Shown: positions 47,697 through 58,888, counted from the first letter of the stretch. The stretch is 64,000 nt of DNA from Pseudomonas sp. RIT-PI-S (GCF_025642975.1 NZ_JANZKJ010000001.1:310001-374000), one strand, 5' to 3'. The notes: generated by a model from the letters alone, not told the origin. Numbers and translations: made by a program.

Positions 47697-48455
47697 GTGC
47701 TGCAGAACATCCGCATCGTTTTGGTCAACACCAGCCATCCCGGCAATATCGGCGGGGCCGCACGTGCCATGAAAAACATGGGGTTGTCGCGGCTGGTACT
47801 GGTGGATCCGCACGTTTTTCCCTCTGATGAAGCCAGCGCTCGCGCTTCGGGGGCCGATGACATTCTCGCCAACGCCCAGGTGGTGCCCACGCTCGAAGAG
47901 GCGCTGGTCGGCTGCAGCCTGGTGATGGGGACCAGCGCCCGCGACCGCAGCCTGCCTTGGCCGTTGCTCGATCCGCGGGCTTGCGCCGTCAAGGCCGTGG
48001 AGGATGCGCGCGCCGGTGGCGAGGTTGCGTTGGTGTTCGGCCGCGAGCACGCGGGCCTTACCAACGAGGAGCTGCAACGCTGTCATTTCCATGTGCACAT
48101 CCCTTCGGCGCCGGAGTTCAGCTCGCTGAACCTTGCCGCGGCGGTACAGGTGCTGGCCTACGAAGTGCGCCTGGCGTTCCTTGCCCTGGCGAACGTAACG
48201 TCGGCCGCGCCGGCCGAAGCGCCGGCGGAGCTGGCCACCGCCGAGGAGCTGGAAGGCTTTTATGGGCATATGGAGGCCACGCTGGTGGATATCGGCTTCC
48301 TCGATCCGGAAAAGCCCCGGCACCTGATGGCTCGCTTGCGCCGTTTATACAGCCGCTGTCGGCTGGAGCGTACCGAGGTGAGTATCCTCCGGGGCATTCT
48401 CACGGAAACGCGCAAAACCGCCCGGGGCGAGCCGCACAAGCGCAAGGATCAATAA
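47697..48455 (+). CDS. trmJ: tRNA (cytidine/uridine-2'-O-)-methyltransferase TrmJ
   Basis: A 252-aa SPOUT methyltransferase that modifies position 32 of tRNAs. Motifs: NTSHPGNIGGAARAMKNMG at the start, VFGREHAGLTNEE and SLNLAAAVQVLAYE in the knot. GTG 47697 with GGGAG upstream is the start; the open frame back to 47442 runs over the suhB 5' end and is not coding. In other Pseudomonas cysE follows; here iscR follows instead. Confidence 0.95.
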   Translation: MLQNIRIVLVNTSHPGNIGGAARAMKNMGLSRLVLVDPHVFPSDEASARASGADDILANAQVVPTLEEALVGCSLVMGTSARDRSLPWPLLDPRACAVKAVEDARAGGEVALVFGREHAGLTNEELQRCHFHVHIPSAPEFSSLNLAAAVQVLAYEVRLAFLALANVTSAAPAEAPAELATAEELEGFYGHMEATLVDIGFLDPEKPRHLMARLRRLYSRCRLERTEVSILRGILTETRKTARGEPHKRKDQ

Positions 48456-48608
48456 ACGTGCCCTTATGCCGCTCAAGGCAGCCGAGCTCGCTCGCGACCA
48501 GGCCTGATGCTCATGCGGCGTCGGTAGCGAATGGCCGATGACAAGCCCAGCGGCGACGGGTCCCATGGCGCATAGGCCTGTGCTATTATCCGTCGCCGCT
48601 TCCTGCCT

Positions 48609-48658
48609 AAACCCGAGTAATACAGTAGGTCTTATAGTTGACTTAAATACTCGGGAAT
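48609..48658. promoter_or_regulatory. Two adjacent IscR type 1-like sites
   Basis: The 25-mer at 48634-48658 (ATAGTTGACTTAAATACTCG...) matches the E. coli type 1 consensus at about 22 positions. The 25-mer directly before it (48609-48633) matches at about 18. CCCGAGTA and TACTCGGG at the outer ends form a perfect inverted repeat. IscR carrying [2Fe-2S] should repress the operon here. Confidence 0.78.
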
Positions 48659-48666
48659 CGCATAAT
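48638..48666 (+). promoter_or_regulatory. Sigma70 promoter of the isc operon
   Basis: TTGACT, a 17-nt spacer and CATAAT. The -35 and spacer lie within the better IscR site, so binding would block RNA polymerase. The start codon of iscR follows 44 nt later. Confidence 0.75.
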
Positions 48667-48709
48667 TGCCCCCATCGCGTCCCTATTCGCAAACCGTGGT
48701 AACAAAACC

Positions 48710-49213
48710 GTGCGACTGACAACCAAAGGCCGATATGCCGTAACCGCCATGCTTGATTTGGCGTTACACGCGCAGCGCGGGCCGGTGTCGCTGGCCGATA
48801 TTTCCGAGCGCCAGGGCATTTCCCTTTCGTATCTCGAGCAACTGTTCGCCAAGCTGCGGCGCGGCAACCTGGTATCCAGCGTGCGTGGGCCTGGTGGCGG
48901 CTATCAGTTGTCCCGGGATATGAATGGCATCCAGGTCGCGCAGGTCATCGACGCGGTGAATGAATCGGTGGACGCAACCCGTTGCCAGGGCCTGGGCGAT
49001 TGCCATGCCGGTGATACCTGCCTGACTCACCACCTGTGGTGCGACCTCAGCCAGCAGATCCACGAGTTCCTCAGTGGCATCAGCCTGGCGGACCTGGTCA
49101 CCCGCCGCGAAGTGCAGGAAGTCGCCCAGCGCCAAGACCTGCGCCGTTGCGGCCAGGCCGCGAAGCAGGACAAGCCCGTTCTCGAAAAGATTGAAACATC
49201 TGCCGTCGACTGA
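48710..49213 (+). CDS. iscR: Fe-S cluster regulator IscR
   Basis: A 167-aa Rrf2-family regulator: winged helix in the first 70 residues ([20 protein letters not shown]) and three cluster-ligand cysteines in [14 protein letters not shown]. It senses Fe-S status and represses its own operon. The start is GTG 48710. First gene of iscRSUA-hscBA-fdx-iscX. Confidence 0.97.
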   Translation: MRLTTKGRYAVTAMLDLALHAQRGPVSLADISERQGISLSYLEQLFAKLRRGNLVSSVRGPGGGYQLSRDMNGIQVAQVIDAVNESVDATRCQGLGDCHAGDTCLTHHLWCDLSQQIHEFLSGISLADLVTRREVQEVAQRQDLRRCGQAAKQDKPVLEKIETSAVD

Positions 49214-49252
49214 CCGCCGTAGAGCGGAGCGCGCCTGATTAGGAGATTCCCG

Positions 49253-50467
49253 ATGAAATTGCCGATTTACCTGGACTATTCCGCGACCACCCCAGTGGAC
49301 CCCCGCGTTGCCACGAAGATGATCGACTGCCTGACCATGGAGACGAACTTCGGTAACCCGGCGTCGCGTTCCCACGTGTTCGGTTGGAAAGCCGAGGAGG
49401 CGGTCGAGAACGCCCGCCGCCAAGTGGCCGACCTGGTCAACGCCGACCCCCGCGAAATCGTCTGGACTTCCGGCGCCACCGAATCGGACAACCTCGCGAT
49501 CAAGGGCGTTGCCCACTTCTATGCCAGCAAGGGCAAGCACATCATCACCACCAAGATCGAGCACAAGGCGGTCCTGGATACCACTCGCCAGCTCGAGCGC
49601 GAAGGTTTCGAAGTCACCTACCTGGAACCAGGCGCGGACGGCTTGATCACCCCGGCGATGGTCGAGGCGGCCCTGCGCGATGACACCATCCTGGTGTCCG
49701 TCATGCACGTGAACAACGAGATCGGCACCATCAACGATATTGCTGCCATCGGCGAACTGACCCGTTCCCGCGGCGTGCTGTTCCATGTGGATGCAGCGCA
49801 GTCCACCGGCAAGGTGGAAATCGACCTGGCAGCGCTGAAGGTGGACCTGATGTCGTTCTCCGCCCACAAGACTTACGGCCCCAAAGGTATCGGCGCGCTC
49901 TACGTGAGCCGCAAGCCGCGTGTTCGCCTCGAAGCCCAGATGCACGGCGGCGGGCACGAGCGCGGCATGCGTTCCGGCACCCTGGCCACGCACCAGATCG
50001 TCGGCATGGGTGAAGCCTTCCGCATCGCCAAGGAAGACATGGCCAAGGATCGCGCTCACGTCAAAGCCCTCAGCGACCGCTTCTTCAAGCAGGTCGAGCA
50101 CCTCGAGGAGCTGTACGTCAACGGCAGCCAGGTTGCCCGCGTGCCGCACAACTTGAACCTGAGCTTCAACTACGTCGAAGGCGAGTCGCTGATCATGGCG
50201 CTCAAGGACCTGGCCGTATCCTCCGGTTCCGCGTGCACTTCCGCCTCGCTGGAGCCGTCCTACGTGCTGCGCGCCCTGGGCCGTAACGACGAGCTCGCCC
50301 ATAGCTCCATTCGTTTCACGTTCGGCCGCTTCACCACCGAGGAGGACGTCGACTACGCCGCCGCCAAGGTCTGCGAGGCGGTAACCAAGCTGCGCGCTTT
50401 GTCGCCGCTGTGGGACATGTACAAAGACGGTGTCGACATCTCGAAGATCGAGTGGGCCGCGCACTGA
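49253..50467 (+). CDS. iscS: Cysteine desulfurase IscS
   Basis: A 404-aa PLP enzyme that takes sulfur from cysteine for Fe-S clusters and tRNA thiolation. The PLP lysine lies in [10 protein letters not shown], the catalytic Cys in [17 protein letters not shown], and the substrate-binding HVNNEIGT is intact. AGGAG precedes the ATG. Confidence 0.98.
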   Translation: MKLPIYLDYSATTPVDPRVATKMIDCLTMETNFGNPASRSHVFGWKAEEAVENARRQVADLVNADPREIVWTSGATESDNLAIKGVAHFYASKGKHIITTKIEHKAVLDTTRQLEREGFEVTYLEPGADGLITPAMVEAALRDDTILVSVMHVNNEIGTINDIAAIGELTRSRGVLFHVDAAQSTGKVEIDLAALKVDLMSFSAHKTYGPKGIGALYVSRKPRVRLEAQMHGGGHERGMRSGTLATHQIVGMGEAFRIAKEDMAKDRAHVKALSDRFFKQVEHLEELYVNGSQVARVPHNLNLSFNYVEGESLIMALKDLAVSSGSACTSASLEPSYVLRALGRNDELAHSSIRFTFGRFTTEEDVDYAAAKVCEAVTKLRALSPLWDMYKDGVDISKIEWAAH

Positions 50468-50520
50468 TGACCAAAGCCGCCAGAGAGCGGCTTTCGATGA
50501 ATAGATGAGGAGTACCTGAC

Positions 50521-50907
50521 ATGGCTTACAGCGAAAAGGTCATCGACCACTACGAGAACCCACGCAACGTCGGCAAGATGGACGCCGAGGATCCGGACGT
50601 GGGTACCGGCATGGTCGGCGCGCCCGCCTGTGGCGACGTGATGCGCCTGCAGATCAAGGTCAACGAGCAGGGCGTGATCGAAGACGCCAAGTTCAAGACC
50701 TACGGCTGCGGTTCCGCCATCGCTTCCAGCTCACTCGCCACCGAGTGGATGAAAGGCAAGACCCTCGACGAGGCGGAAACCATCAAGAATACCCAGCTGG
50801 CCGAAGAACTGGCGTTGCCGCCGGTGAAGATCCACTGCTCGGTGCTCGCCGAAGACGCCATCAAGGCTGCCGTTCGCGACTACAAGCAGAAGAAAGGCCT
50901 GCTTTAA
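50521..50907 (+). CDS. iscU: Fe-S cluster scaffold IscU
   Basis: A 128-aa scaffold on which clusters are built. The three ligand cysteines C37, C63 and C106, D39 and H105 are present, as is the HscA recognition motif LPPVK (99-103). Preceded by GAGGAG, 53 nt after iscS. Confidence 0.98.
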   Translation: MAYSEKVIDHYENPRNVGKMDAEDPDVGTGMVGAPACGDVMRLQIKVNEQGVIEDAKFKTYGCGSAIASSSLATEWMKGKTLDEAETIKNTQLAEELALPPVKIHCSVLAEDAIKAAVRDYKQKKGLL

Positions 50908-50943
50908 TCGCTTGAATCGTATGCTTGCACGCTAGGAGTTCCG

Positions 50944-51267
50944 ATGGCCATCAGCATGACAGAAGCCGCCGCCAACCACGTTCGCCGTTCCCTGCAAGGG
51001 CGCGGCAAGGGCGAAGGCATTCGCCTGGGCGTCCGCACCACGGGCTGTTCCGGGCTGGCGTATGTGCTCGAGTTCGTTGACGAGACCGCCGGTGAAGACC
51101 AGGTGTTCGAAAGCCATGGCGTCAAGGTGATCATCGATCCCAAGAGCCTGGTTTACCTTGACGGCACCGAACTGGACTTCGTCCGGGAAGGGTTGAACGA
51201 AGGCTTCAAGTTCAACAACCCCAACGTGCGCGGTGAGTGTGGCTGCGGCGAAAGCTTCAACGTTTGA
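50944..51267 (+). CDS. iscA: Fe-S assembly protein IscA
   Basis: A 107-aa A-type carrier that passes clusters to target proteins. Its three conserved cysteines are C35, C99 and C101 (GECGCG). AGGAG precedes the ATG. Confidence 0.97.
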   Translation: MAISMTEAAANHVRRSLQGRGKGEGIRLGVRTTGCSGLAYVLEFVDETAGEDQVFESHGVKVIIDPKSLVYLDGTELDFVREGLNEGFKFNNPNVRGECGCGESFNV

Positions 51268-51275
51268 GGTCCGCC

Positions 51276-51797
51276 GTGGGTACTCCCTGTCACTTTGCCC
51301 TGTTCGACCTCAAGCCGGCGTTTCGCCTGGACCTCGAGCAGCTAGCGGCGCGCTATCGCGAACTGGCCCGGGTGGTGCATCCGGACCGTTTCGCCGACGC
51401 CTCCGCCGCCGAACAGCGCCAGGCGCTGGAGAAGTCCGCCGCGTTGAACGAAGCCTACCAGACCCTCAAGAACGCGCCGCGCCGCGCCCGCTACCTGCTC
51501 GCGGTGGGCGGTCATGAGGTGCCGCAAGAAGTGACGGTGCACGATCCGGCGTTTCTTCTGCAGCAGATGCAATGGCGCGAAGAGCTCGAAGACCTGCAAG
51601 ACAGCGCCGACCTGGCGGGCGTGGGGCGTTTCAAACAGCGCCTGAAGGCAGCGCAAGCTACCCTCGATGACGATTTTGCCGCCTGCTGGGATCAGCCAGC
51701 CGAGCGTGAACAGGCCGAGCGCCTGATGCGCCGGATGCAGTTCCTGGACAAGCTTTCACAGGAAGTGCGCCAGCTGGAAGAGCGCCTCGACGATTAA
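51276..51797 (+). CDS. hscB: Co-chaperone HscB
   Basis: A 173-aa J protein that brings IscU to HscA. The J-domain (about 1-75) contains HPDRF, and the C-terminal helical bundle binds IscU. The start is GTG 51276, 8 nt after iscA, with GAGG upstream; the longer frame overlaps iscA and is not used. Confidence 0.95.
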   Translation: MGTPCHFALFDLKPAFRLDLEQLAARYRELARVVHPDRFADASAAEQRQALEKSAALNEAYQTLKNAPRRARYLLAVGGHEVPQEVTVHDPAFLLQQMQWREELEDLQDSADLAGVGRFKQRLKAAQATLDDDFAACWDQPAEREQAERLMRRMQFLDKLSQEVRQLEERLDD

Positions 51798-51837
51798 CCC
51801 CGTGCCACTTCGGTCGCACGCCTGAAAACAGACAAGC

Positions 51838-53700
51838 ATGGCTCTACTTCAGATCGCCGAACCCGGCCTGAGCCCTCAACCGCATCAGCGTCGGCTGGCG
51901 GTGGGGATCGACTTGGGCACCACCAATTCACTGGTCGCCGCCTTGCGCAGCGGGCTCTCCGAAACCCTGCCCGATGCGCAGGGCAACGTCATTCTGCCGT
52001 CTGCGGTGCGCTACCACGCAGACCGCGTTGAAGTAGGCCTCGCTGCCCGCCAGGCGGCTGCCACCGATCCATTCAACACCATCTTGTCGGTGAAGCGGCT
52101 GATGGGGCGCGGCATTGCCGACGTCCACCAGTTGGGTGAGCAACTGCCTTATCGGTTCGCCGAGGGCGAGTCGCACATGCCGTTCATCGAAACGGTGCAA
52201 GGGCTCAAAAGCCCGGTGGAAGTCTCTGCCGAGATCTTGCGGGCGCTGCGCCTGCGCGCGGAGGCAAGCTTGGGGGGCGAGCTGGTAGGGGCGGTGATTA
52301 CGGTGCCCGCCTATTTCGATGATGCCCAACGCCAAGCCACCAAGGACGCCGCCCGGCTGGCCGGGTTGAACGTGCTGCGCCTGCTCAATGAACCAACCGC
52401 CGCCGCGGTCGCCTATGGCCTCGATCAACAAGCCGAGGGCTTGGTGGCTATCTACGACCTGGGCGGCGGCACCTTCGATATCTCCATCCTGCGCCTGTCG
52501 CGCGGTGTGTTCGAAGTGCTGGCCACGGGCGGCGACAGCGCCTTGGGCGGCGACGACTTCGACCATGCCATCGCCACCTGGATCGTCGAGCAGGCTGGCC
52601 TTTCGGCGGACCTCGCTCCAGCCGCCCAACGCGAGTTGCTGCAAGTGGCGTGCGCCGCCAAGGAAGCCCTGAGCGACGCCGACGCCGTGCCGCTGGCCTA
52701 TGCCGGCTGGGCGGGGGAGCTGTCGCGAGCGACCTTCGAGGCGCTGATCGAGCCTATGCTCGCGCGTAGCCTCAAGGCTTGCCGCCGCGCCGTGCGCGAC
52801 AGCGGCGTCGAGCTCGAGGAAATAGGCGCCGTGGTGATGGTTGGTGGCTCCACGCGGGTGCCGCGTGTTCGCCAGGCGGTCGGCCAACTGTTCGGGCGCG
52901 AGCCGTTGACCAACCTGGACCCCGACCAGGTAGTTGCCATAGGCGCCGCTATCCAGGCCGATACGCTGGCTGGCAACCAGCGCGACGGCGAAGCGCTGCT
53001 GCTGCTCGACGTGATTCCGCTGTCGCTCGGCCTGGAGACGATGGGCGGGCTGATGGAAAAGGTCATCCCCCGCAACACCACCATCCCCGTGGCTCGCGCC
53101 CAGGAATTCACCACCTACAAGGACGGCCAGACGGCCATGGTGATTCACGTGCTGCAAGGCGAGCGCGAGCTGGTCAGCGATTGCCGCTCGCTGGCGCGGT
53201 TCGAGCTGCGCGGCATTCCGCCCATGGTTGCCGGTGCGGCGAAAATCCGCGTGACCTTCCAGGTAGACGCTGACGGCTTGCTGAATGTGGGCGCGCGGGA
53301 GCTGGCGTCGGGGGTGGAGTCGAGCATTCAGGTCAAGCCTTCCTATGGCCTGACCGACGGCGAGGTCGCTCGCATGCTCAAGGACTCGTTCGAGTTCGCC
53401 GGCCATGACAAGCAGGCGCGCCAGCTGCGCGAACACCAAGTGGATGCCGAGCGCTTGCTCGAAGCCGTCCAGGGCGCGCTGGAGGTCGACGGTGAGCGGT
53501 TGCTCGATGCCGAAGAGCGCCTGGCGATCGAGTACCAAATGCAGGAACTACGTGATTTGATTACCGGCACCGATGGCGTAGCCATCGAGCAGCAGACTCG
53601 CCGTCTGTCGCAGGTGACCGATGCATTTGCCGCCCGCCGCCTTGATTCGACGGTCAAAGCCGCACTGGCCGGGCGCAACCTGAATGAGATCGAGGAGTAA
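51838..53700 (+). CDS. hscA: Fe-S biogenesis Hsp70 HscA
   Basis: A 620-aa specialised Hsp70 acting on IscU. The ATPase domain has [36 protein letters not shown] and MVGGSTRVP; a substrate-binding domain and lid follow. It differs clearly from the HscC-type gene at 20,695. Confidence 0.97.
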   Translation: MALLQIAEPGLSPQPHQRRLAVGIDLGTTNSLVAALRSGLSETLPDAQGNVILPSAVRYHADRVEVGLAARQAAATDPFNTILSVKRLMGRGIADVHQLGEQLPYRFAEGESHMPFIETVQGLKSPVEVSAEILRALRLRAEASLGGELVGAVITVPAYFDDAQRQATKDAARLAGLNVLRLLNEPTAAAVAYGLDQQAEGLVAIYDLGGGTFDISILRLSRGVFEVLATGGDSALGGDDFDHAIATWIVEQAGLSADLAPAAQRELLQVACAAKEALSDADAVPLAYAGWAGELSRATFEALIEPMLARSLKACRRAVRDSGVELEEIGAVVMVGGSTRVPRVRQAVGQLFGREPLTNLDPDQVVAIGAAIQADTLAGNQRDGEALLLLDVIPLSLGLETMGGLMEKVIPRNTTIPVARAQEFTTYKDGQTAMVIHVLQGERELVSDCRSLARFELRGIPPMVAGAAKIRVTFQVDADGLLNVGARELASGVESSIQVKPSYGLTDGEVARMLKDSFEFAGHDKQARQLREHQVDAERLLEAVQGALEVDGERLLDAEERLAIEYQMQELRDLITGTDGVAIEQQTRRLSQVTDAFAARRLDSTVKAALAGRNLNEIEE

Positions 53701-53703
53701 CCG

Positions 53704-54045
53704 ATGCCCCAGGTGAAATTCCTGCCGCACGAGAAGTTCTGCCCGAATGGGCTGGTGGTGGAGGTGCCGCCGGGGACCAACATCCTGGAGCTGGCCCACG
53801 AACACCATATCGAGATGGAAAGCGCCTGCGGCGGCGTTTGTGCCTGCACCACCTGCCATTGTGTCGTGCGCCAGGGCTTCGGCTCGCTCGAAGGCGCCGA
53901 CGAGATGGAAGAGGACATGCTGGACAAGGCGTGGGGGCTCGAAGCGCAGTCGCGCCTGGCTTGCCAGATCAAGGTCGGCAACGAGGACCTCACCATCGAG
54001 ATTCCCAAGTACTCCCTCAATCACGCCGCCGAGGCGCCACACTGA
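53704..54045 (+). CDS. fdx: [2Fe-2S] ferredoxin of the isc operon
   Basis: A 113-aa adrenodoxin-type ferredoxin with ligands C42, C48, C51 and C87. It supplies electrons for cluster assembly. It starts 3 nt after hscA. Confidence 0.97.
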   Translation: MPQVKFLPHEKFCPNGLVVEVPPGTNILELAHEHHIEMESACGGVCACTTCHCVVRQGFGSLEGADEMEEDMLDKAWGLEAQSRLACQIKVGNEDLTIEIPKYSLNHAAEAPH

Positions 54046-54059
54046 GCCAGGAGGCGATC

Positions 54060-54260
54060 ATGGTTCTTAAATGGGTGGATGTGCAGGAAATCGCTATCCA
54101 GCTGGCCGAGTCTCGGCCAGAGGTCGATCCCCGTACCGTCAGCTTCCCCCGGTTGCGCCAATGGGTGATGGAGTTGCCGGAGTTCGACGACGATCCAAAC
54201 CGCTCCGGCGAGAAGGTACTGGAGGCGATACAGGCGCACTGGATCGAAGAAGCGGATTGA
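54060..54260 (+). CDS. iscX: Fe-S assembly protein IscX
   Basis: A 66-aa acidic protein that binds IscS and iron (KWVDVQEIAIQLAE, FDDDPNRS). It tunes the desulfurase. Its ATG (54060) follows CAGGAGG. Last gene of the isc operon. Confidence 0.96.
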   Translation: MVLKWVDVQEIAIQLAESRPEVDPRTVSFPRLRQWVMELPEFDDDPNRSGEKVLEAIQAHWIEEAD

Positions 54261-54288
54261 AATGCTCCTTCGTTAGGAAATACCTCCG

Positions 54289-54318
54289 AACCCGCGTATA
54301 ATTCGCGGGTTTAATTTT
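54289..54318 (+). terminator. Terminator of the isc operon
   Basis: AACCCGCG-7 nt-CGCGGGTT followed by a T-rich run, 28 nt after iscX. Confidence 0.85.
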
Positions 54319-54347
54319 TGCTTAACTCACTGTTTCTGGAGTGTCAC

Positions 54348-54773
54348 ATGGCTGTTCAACGTACCTTCTCCATCATCAAGCCCGATGCCGTCGCCAAGAA
54401 CGTTATCGGCAAGATCACCACCCGCTTCGAAGACGCTGGCCTGCGCGTCGTTGCCTCCAAGCTCAAGCAACTGTCCAAGGCTGAAGCCGAAGGCTTCTAT
54501 GCTGAGCACAGCGAGCGCGGCTTCTTCGGTGACCTGGTTGCCTTCATGACCTCCGGCCCGGTTGTCGTTCAGGTGCTGGAAGGCGAGAACGCCATCGCCA
54601 AGAACCGTGAGCTGATGGGCGCCACCGATCCGAAGAAAGCCGACGCTGGTACCATCCGCGCCGATTTCGCTGACTCCATCGACGCCAACGCTGTTCACGG
54701 TTCGGATTCCGAAGCTGCTGCTGCGCGTGAAATCGCTTACTTCTTCGCCGCTACCGAGGTGACCACTCGCTAA
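54348..54773 (+). CDS. ndk: Nucleoside diphosphate kinase
   Basis: A 141-aa kinase that balances nucleoside triphosphates. The phospho-His is H117 (AVHGSDS), and IIKPDAV at residues 9-15 is the usual start. CTGGAG precedes the ATG at 54348. Confidence 0.98.
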   Translation: MAVQRTFSIIKPDAVAKNVIGKITTRFEDAGLRVVASKLKQLSKAEAEGFYAEHSERGFFGDLVAFMTSGPVVVQVLEGENAIAKNRELMGATDPKKADAGTIRADFADSIDANAVHGSDSEAAAAREIAYFFAATEVTTR

Positions 54774-54800
54774 GCAGCGCTTACGAGTGAGGGTGAATCC

Positions 54801-55949
54801 ATGACGACATCTACCGACAAAATCAACTTGTTGGGCCTTACCCGCCAGGAAATGGAAAAATTCTTCGACACGCTCGGGGAAAAGCGCTTCCGCGCCGGTC
54901 AGGCGATGAAATGGATTCACCACTTTGGCGTCGATGATTTCGACGCCATGACCGACTTCGGCAAGGCCCTGCGCGCCAAGCTCAAGGCCTGCGCGGAAAT
55001 CCGCGGCCCCGAAGTGGTCAGCGAAGACATCTCCGCGGACGGTACCCGCAAGTGGGTAGTGCGCGTGGCCTCGGGCAGTTGCGTCGAGACCGTGTACATT
55101 CCCCAAGGCAAGCGCGGTACCCTCTGCGTGTCTTCCCAGGCCGGCTGCGCGCTCGATTGCAGTTTCTGCTCCACCGGCAAGCAAGGCTTCAACAGCAACC
55201 TCACCGCCGCCGAAGTCATCGGCCAGGTGTGGATCGCGAACAAATCCTTCGGCAGCATCCCCGCCACTGTGGACCGCGCCATCACCAACGTGGTGATGAT
55301 GGGCATGGGCGAGCCGCTGCTGAACTTCGACAACGTCGTCAGTGCCATGCACCTGATGATGGATGACCTGGGCTATGGCATTTCCAAGCGCCGGGTCACC
55401 CTGTCTACCTCCGGCGTAGTGCCGATGATCGACGAGCTGGCCAAGCACATCGACGTGTCGCTGGCCCTGTCGCTGCATGCGCCCAACGACGCGCTGCGTA
55501 ACGAGCTGGTGCCGATCAACAAGAAGTACCCGCTCAGCGTGGTACTCGATTCGTGCCTGCGCTACATGAGCGCGCTCGGTGAAAAGCGCGTGCTCACCAT
55601 CGAGTACACCCTGCTCAAGGACGTCAATGACCAACCCGAGCATGCGGTGGAGATGATCGAGCTGCTGCGCAATGTGCCCTGCAAGATCAACCTGATCCCG
55701 TTCAACCCTTTCCCGCATTCTGGCTACGAGCGTCCGAGCAACAACGCCATCCGTCGCTTCCAGGATGCGCTGCACCATGCCGGCTACAACGTGACGGTGC
55801 GCACCACCCGCGGTGAGGACATCGACGCGGCCTGTGGCCAGTTGGTGGGGCAGGTCATGGATCGTACCCGCCGCAGCGAGCGTTACATCGCCGTGCGCCA
55901 GCTCGAGGCCGATGCCGAGGCTGTGGCCCGCACCGGTAGCCGCCCCTGA
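54801..55949 (+). CDS. rlmN: Dual-specificity rRNA/tRNA methyltransferase RlmN
   Basis: A 382-aa radical-SAM enzyme making m2A2503 in 23S rRNA and m2A37 in tRNA. The cluster motif is CALDCSFC, and the SAM-site GMGEPLLN is present. It lies 27 nt after ndk. Confidence 0.97.
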   Translation: MTTSTDKINLLGLTRQEMEKFFDTLGEKRFRAGQAMKWIHHFGVDDFDAMTDFGKALRAKLKACAEIRGPEVVSEDISADGTRKWVVRVASGSCVETVYIPQGKRGTLCVSSQAGCALDCSFCSTGKQGFNSNLTAAEVIGQVWIANKSFGSIPATVDRAITNVVMMGMGEPLLNFDNVVSAMHLMMDDLGYGISKRRVTLSTSGVVPMIDELAKHIDVSLALSLHAPNDALRNELVPINKKYPLSVVLDSCLRYMSALGEKRVLTIEYTLLKDVNDQPEHAVEMIELLRNVPCKINLIPFNPFPHSGYERPSNNAIRRFQDALHHAGYNVTVRTTRGEDIDAACGQLVGQVMDRTRRSERYIAVRQLEADAEAVARTGSRP

Positions 55950-55972
55950 GCGGACCCTGAGAGAGGAACTCA

Positions 55973-56731
55973 ATGACCCCGCGCAGCGCGCTCCTGCTTG
56001 TTCTCGCCCTGGTGCTCACTGGTTGCGTCACCACTGGCAAGGTGAACCCAATGGACACCCGCCAGGGCCGGGATCAGGCGCGTGATGCTTACATTCAGCT
56101 TGGGCTGGGTTACCTCAAGCAGGGGGAAACCGAGCGCGCCAAGGTGCCGCTGAAGAAGGCCCTGGAACTCAACGGCTCCGATGCCGACGCCAACGCCGCG
56201 CTGGCACTGGTGTTCCAGGCCGAGGGCGAAGGGGACCTGGCCGAGCAGCAGTTCCGCAAGGCGCTTTCAGCGCGCCCAGGCGATGCCCGCATTCTCAACA
56301 ACTACGGTGGCTTCCTCTACGAGCGCAAGCGCTACAAGGAGGCCTACGAGAAATTCAGCCAAGCCTCCGAAGACAGCCTCTACCCAGAGCGTTCCCGGGT
56401 GTTCGAAAACCTCGGGATTACTGCATTGATGCTCGGCAACAAGGCCGAGGCCCGGCAGCTGCTCGACAAGGCCCTGCGCCTGAATAGGCAACAGCCCCGC
56501 GCCTTGCTCGAAATGGCCGAGCTATCGTATGAAGCGCAGCAATATGTGCCCGCGCGCGATTACTATGAGCGCTTCAGCCAGCTCAGCGAGCAGAACGCCC
56601 GCAGCCTGTTGCTCGGAACGCGACTGGCCAAGCTGTTCGACGATAAGAACCGGGCCGCCAGTTACGGCCTGCAACTGAAACGACTCTATCCCGGCACGCC
56701 GGAATATCAGCAATACCTGTCGGAGCAATGA
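55973..56731 (+). CDS. pilW: Type IV pilus biogenesis/stability lipoprotein PilW (PilF)
   Basis: A 252-aa lipoprotein (lipobox LTGC) with about six TPR repeats (for example AYIQLGLGYLKQGETERA). It is the pilotin for the PilQ secretin in Pseudomonas (called PilF in P. aeruginosa). Its end overlaps rodZ by 4 nt. Confidence 0.93.
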   Translation: MTPRSALLLVLALVLTGCVTTGKVNPMDTRQGRDQARDAYIQLGLGYLKQGETERAKVPLKKALELNGSDADANAALALVFQAEGEGDLAEQQFRKALSARPGDARILNNYGGFLYERKRYKEAYEKFSQASEDSLYPERSRVFENLGITALMLGNKAEARQLLDKALRLNRQQPRALLEMAELSYEAQQYVPARDYYERFSQLSEQNARSLLLGTRLAKLFDDKNRAASYGLQLKRLYPGTPEYQQYLSEQ

Positions 56732-57726
56732 TGAAAGCGGCGCATCCCGAAGTTGTAGCAGCGGCTCGCACGAACCCCGGCGAAACCCTGCGCCAGGCCC
56801 GCGAAAGCAGAAACTGGTCGTTGCAGGAGGTCGCGGCGCGGCTCAACCTCACCACCACGTCCCTTGCCAACCTCGAGGCCGGTGCGTTCGAGCGCCTGCC
56901 CGGGCATACCTTCGCCCGCGGCTACATTCGCGCCTATGCCAAGTTGCTGGGCATGGACCAAACGCCATTGGTGCTGGCCTTCGACCAGTACACCGGTACC
57001 AACGCCCAGGGCTCGGACGTCCACGGCCTGGGCCGGATCGAAGAGCCGGTGCGGTTGTCCCATAACATCCTGCGCATCGTCAGTCTGTTGTTGCTGGTGC
57101 TGGTGATCGGGGGCGGCTTCCTCTGGTGGCAAGACCAGAACGCCTCGCGCGGCAAGGACCAGGCCGGTACCGCGCTGGAACACGTGGAGGTCGAGAGCGC
57201 CGACGGCACCACGCAGATCCACCCGATCGACGAGCCCGAAGACCAGGCCGTCACCGATAGCCAGGCGGTACCAACCCCCGGCCCGACCGAGCCTGCCCAG
57301 GTGCCCGTGGAGCCGGCCGGCTCCACTCCGCCAGCCGCTGTCGCACCGGCACCGTCTGCGCCGACAGCGACCCCATCGGCGCCAGCCCCGAGTGGCACCC
57401 ATGCGCCGACCGCGGCCGCGACGATACCGGCAATCCCGCAGCCTACGACACCCGTGGCCCCCGCCCCAGTGGCGCCGGCAGCCGGGGAGGCCAAGGTGCA
57501 GATCCAGTTCACCGCCGACTGCTGGACCCAGGTCACGGACGCTTCCGGCAAGGTGCTGGTGAGCGGCCTCAAGCGCAAAGGCGACAGCATCGACGTCAAC
57601 GGCAATGCACCTTTCCAGGTGCGCCTGGGTTATGCCCGCGGCGCACAGGTCACGTATAACGGCGAGGCCGTCAACGTGGCCCCGTTCACCTCGGGCGAGA
57701 CCGCTCGCCTGAAATTGGGGCAATGA
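56728..57726 (+). CDS. rodZ: Cytoskeleton protein RodZ
   Basis: A 332-aa bitopic membrane protein. The cytosolic N-terminal helix-turn-helix (15-85, [20 protein letters not shown]) binds MreB and one helix spans about 113-131. A long Pro/Ala-rich linker (about 170-250) then leads to the periplasmic DUF4115 domain. It supports rod shape. It overlaps pilW and ispG by 4 nt each. Confidence 0.95.
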   Translation: MMKAAHPEVVAAARTNPGETLRQARESRNWSLQEVAARLNLTTTSLANLEAGAFERLPGHTFARGYIRAYAKLLGMDQTPLVLAFDQYTGTNAQGSDVHGLGRIEEPVRLSHNILRIVSLLLLVLVIGGGFLWWQDQNASRGKDQAGTALEHVEVESADGTTQIHPIDEPEDQAVTDSQAVPTPGPTEPAQVPVEPAGSTPPAAVAPAPSAPTATPSAPAPSGTHAPTAAATIPAIPQPTTPVAPAPVAPAAGEAKVQIQFTADCWTQVTDASGKVLVSGLKRKGDSIDVNGNAPFQVRLGYARGAQVTYNGEAVNVAPFTSGETARLKLGQ

Positions 57727-58841
57727 CAGTCATGCACGGCGAATCTCCGATCAAGCGTCGCGAATCTCGTAAAATCTGGGTCGGCTCGGTGCCGGTGGGC
57801 GGCGATGCGCCCATCGCGGTGCAGAGCATGACCAACACCGACACCCTGGACGTGATGTCCACCGTTGCCCAGATCGCCCGGCTCGAAGAGGCCGGCGCCG
57901 ACATCGTGCGGGTGTCCGTGCCGGACATGGACGCCGCCGAGGCCTTTGGCAAGATCAAGCAGCATGTGAACGTGCCGCTGGTGGCAGACATCCACTTCGA
58001 CTACCGCATCGCCCTGCGGGTGGCCGAGCTGGGCGTCGACTGCCTGCGCATCAACCCAGGCAACATTGGCCGCGAAGATCGCGTGCGCGCCGTGGTCGAT
58101 GCCGCGCGCGACCGGGGTATTCCGATCCGCATCGGGGTTAACGCCGGTTCCCTGGAAAAAGACCTGCAGAAGAAATACGGCGAGCCTACCCCCGAGGCAC
58201 TGGTCGAGTCTGCCCTGCGCCATGTGGAACACCTGGATCGCCTGGACTTCCAGGACTTCAAGGTCAGCGTGAAGGCATCGGACGTATTCATGGCTGTGGC
58301 CGCCTACCGCCAGTTGGCCGGGCAGATCATCCAGCCCCTGCACTTGGGAATCACCGAAGCCGGCGGGCTGCGCTCCGGTACGGTGAAGTCCTCGGTGGGC
58401 CTGGGCATGCTTCTGGCCGACGGTATCGGCGATACCATCCGGATTTCCCTGGCCGCAGACCCAGTGGAGGAGGTGAAGGTCGGCTTCGACATTCTCAAGT
58501 CCCTGCGGCTGCGCTCCCGTGGCATCAATTTCATCGCGTGCCCCAGCTGTTCCCGGCAGAATTTCGACGTGGTGAAAACCATGAACGAGTTGGAAGGGCG
58601 GCTGGAAGACCTGCTGGTACCGATGGACGTCGCCGTGATCGGCTGCGTGGTCAACGGCCCGGGCGAGGCCAAGGAGGCCCATGTGGGGCTCACCGGCGGC
58701 ACGCCGAACCTGATCTACATCGACGGCAAGCCCTCGCACAAGCTGACCAACGACAATCTGGTGGAGCAGCTCGAACGGCTAATCCGCCAAAAGGCGGCGG
58801 AAAAAGCCGAAGCCGATGCAGCGCTGATCGCCCGCGGCTGA
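57723..58841 (+). CDS. ispG: 4-hydroxy-3-methylbut-2-enyl diphosphate synthase
   Basis: A 372-aa [4Fe-4S] enzyme of the non-mevalonate isoprenoid pathway. Cluster cysteines lie in ACPSCSRQ and [26 protein letters not shown] is a family hallmark. It overlaps rodZ by 4 nt. Confidence 0.97.
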   Translation: MTVMHGESPIKRRESRKIWVGSVPVGGDAPIAVQSMTNTDTLDVMSTVAQIARLEEAGADIVRVSVPDMDAAEAFGKIKQHVNVPLVADIHFDYRIALRVAELGVDCLRINPGNIGREDRVRAVVDAARDRGIPIRIGVNAGSLEKDLQKKYGEPTPEALVESALRHVEHLDRLDFQDFKVSVKASDVFMAVAAYRQLAGQIIQPLHLGITEAGGLRSGTVKSSVGLGMLLADGIGDTIRISLAADPVEEVKVGFDILKSLRLRSRGINFIACPSCSRQNFDVVKTMNELEGRLEDLLVPMDVAVIGCVVNGPGEAKEAHVGLTGGTPNLIYIDGKPSHKLTNDNLVEQLERLIRQKAAEKAEADAALIARG

Positions 58842-58888
58842 TTGCCGAGGGCAACCGCCGTGGCTAACGAAATCGTTAAGGACACCCC

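Noticed and set aside
48764..50464. A 566-codon minus-strand frame opposite iscR-iscS
   Set aside because: Antisense shadow; the plus-strand genes are certain. The same holds for 51928-53538 (hscA) and 54327-55973 (ndk-rlmN).
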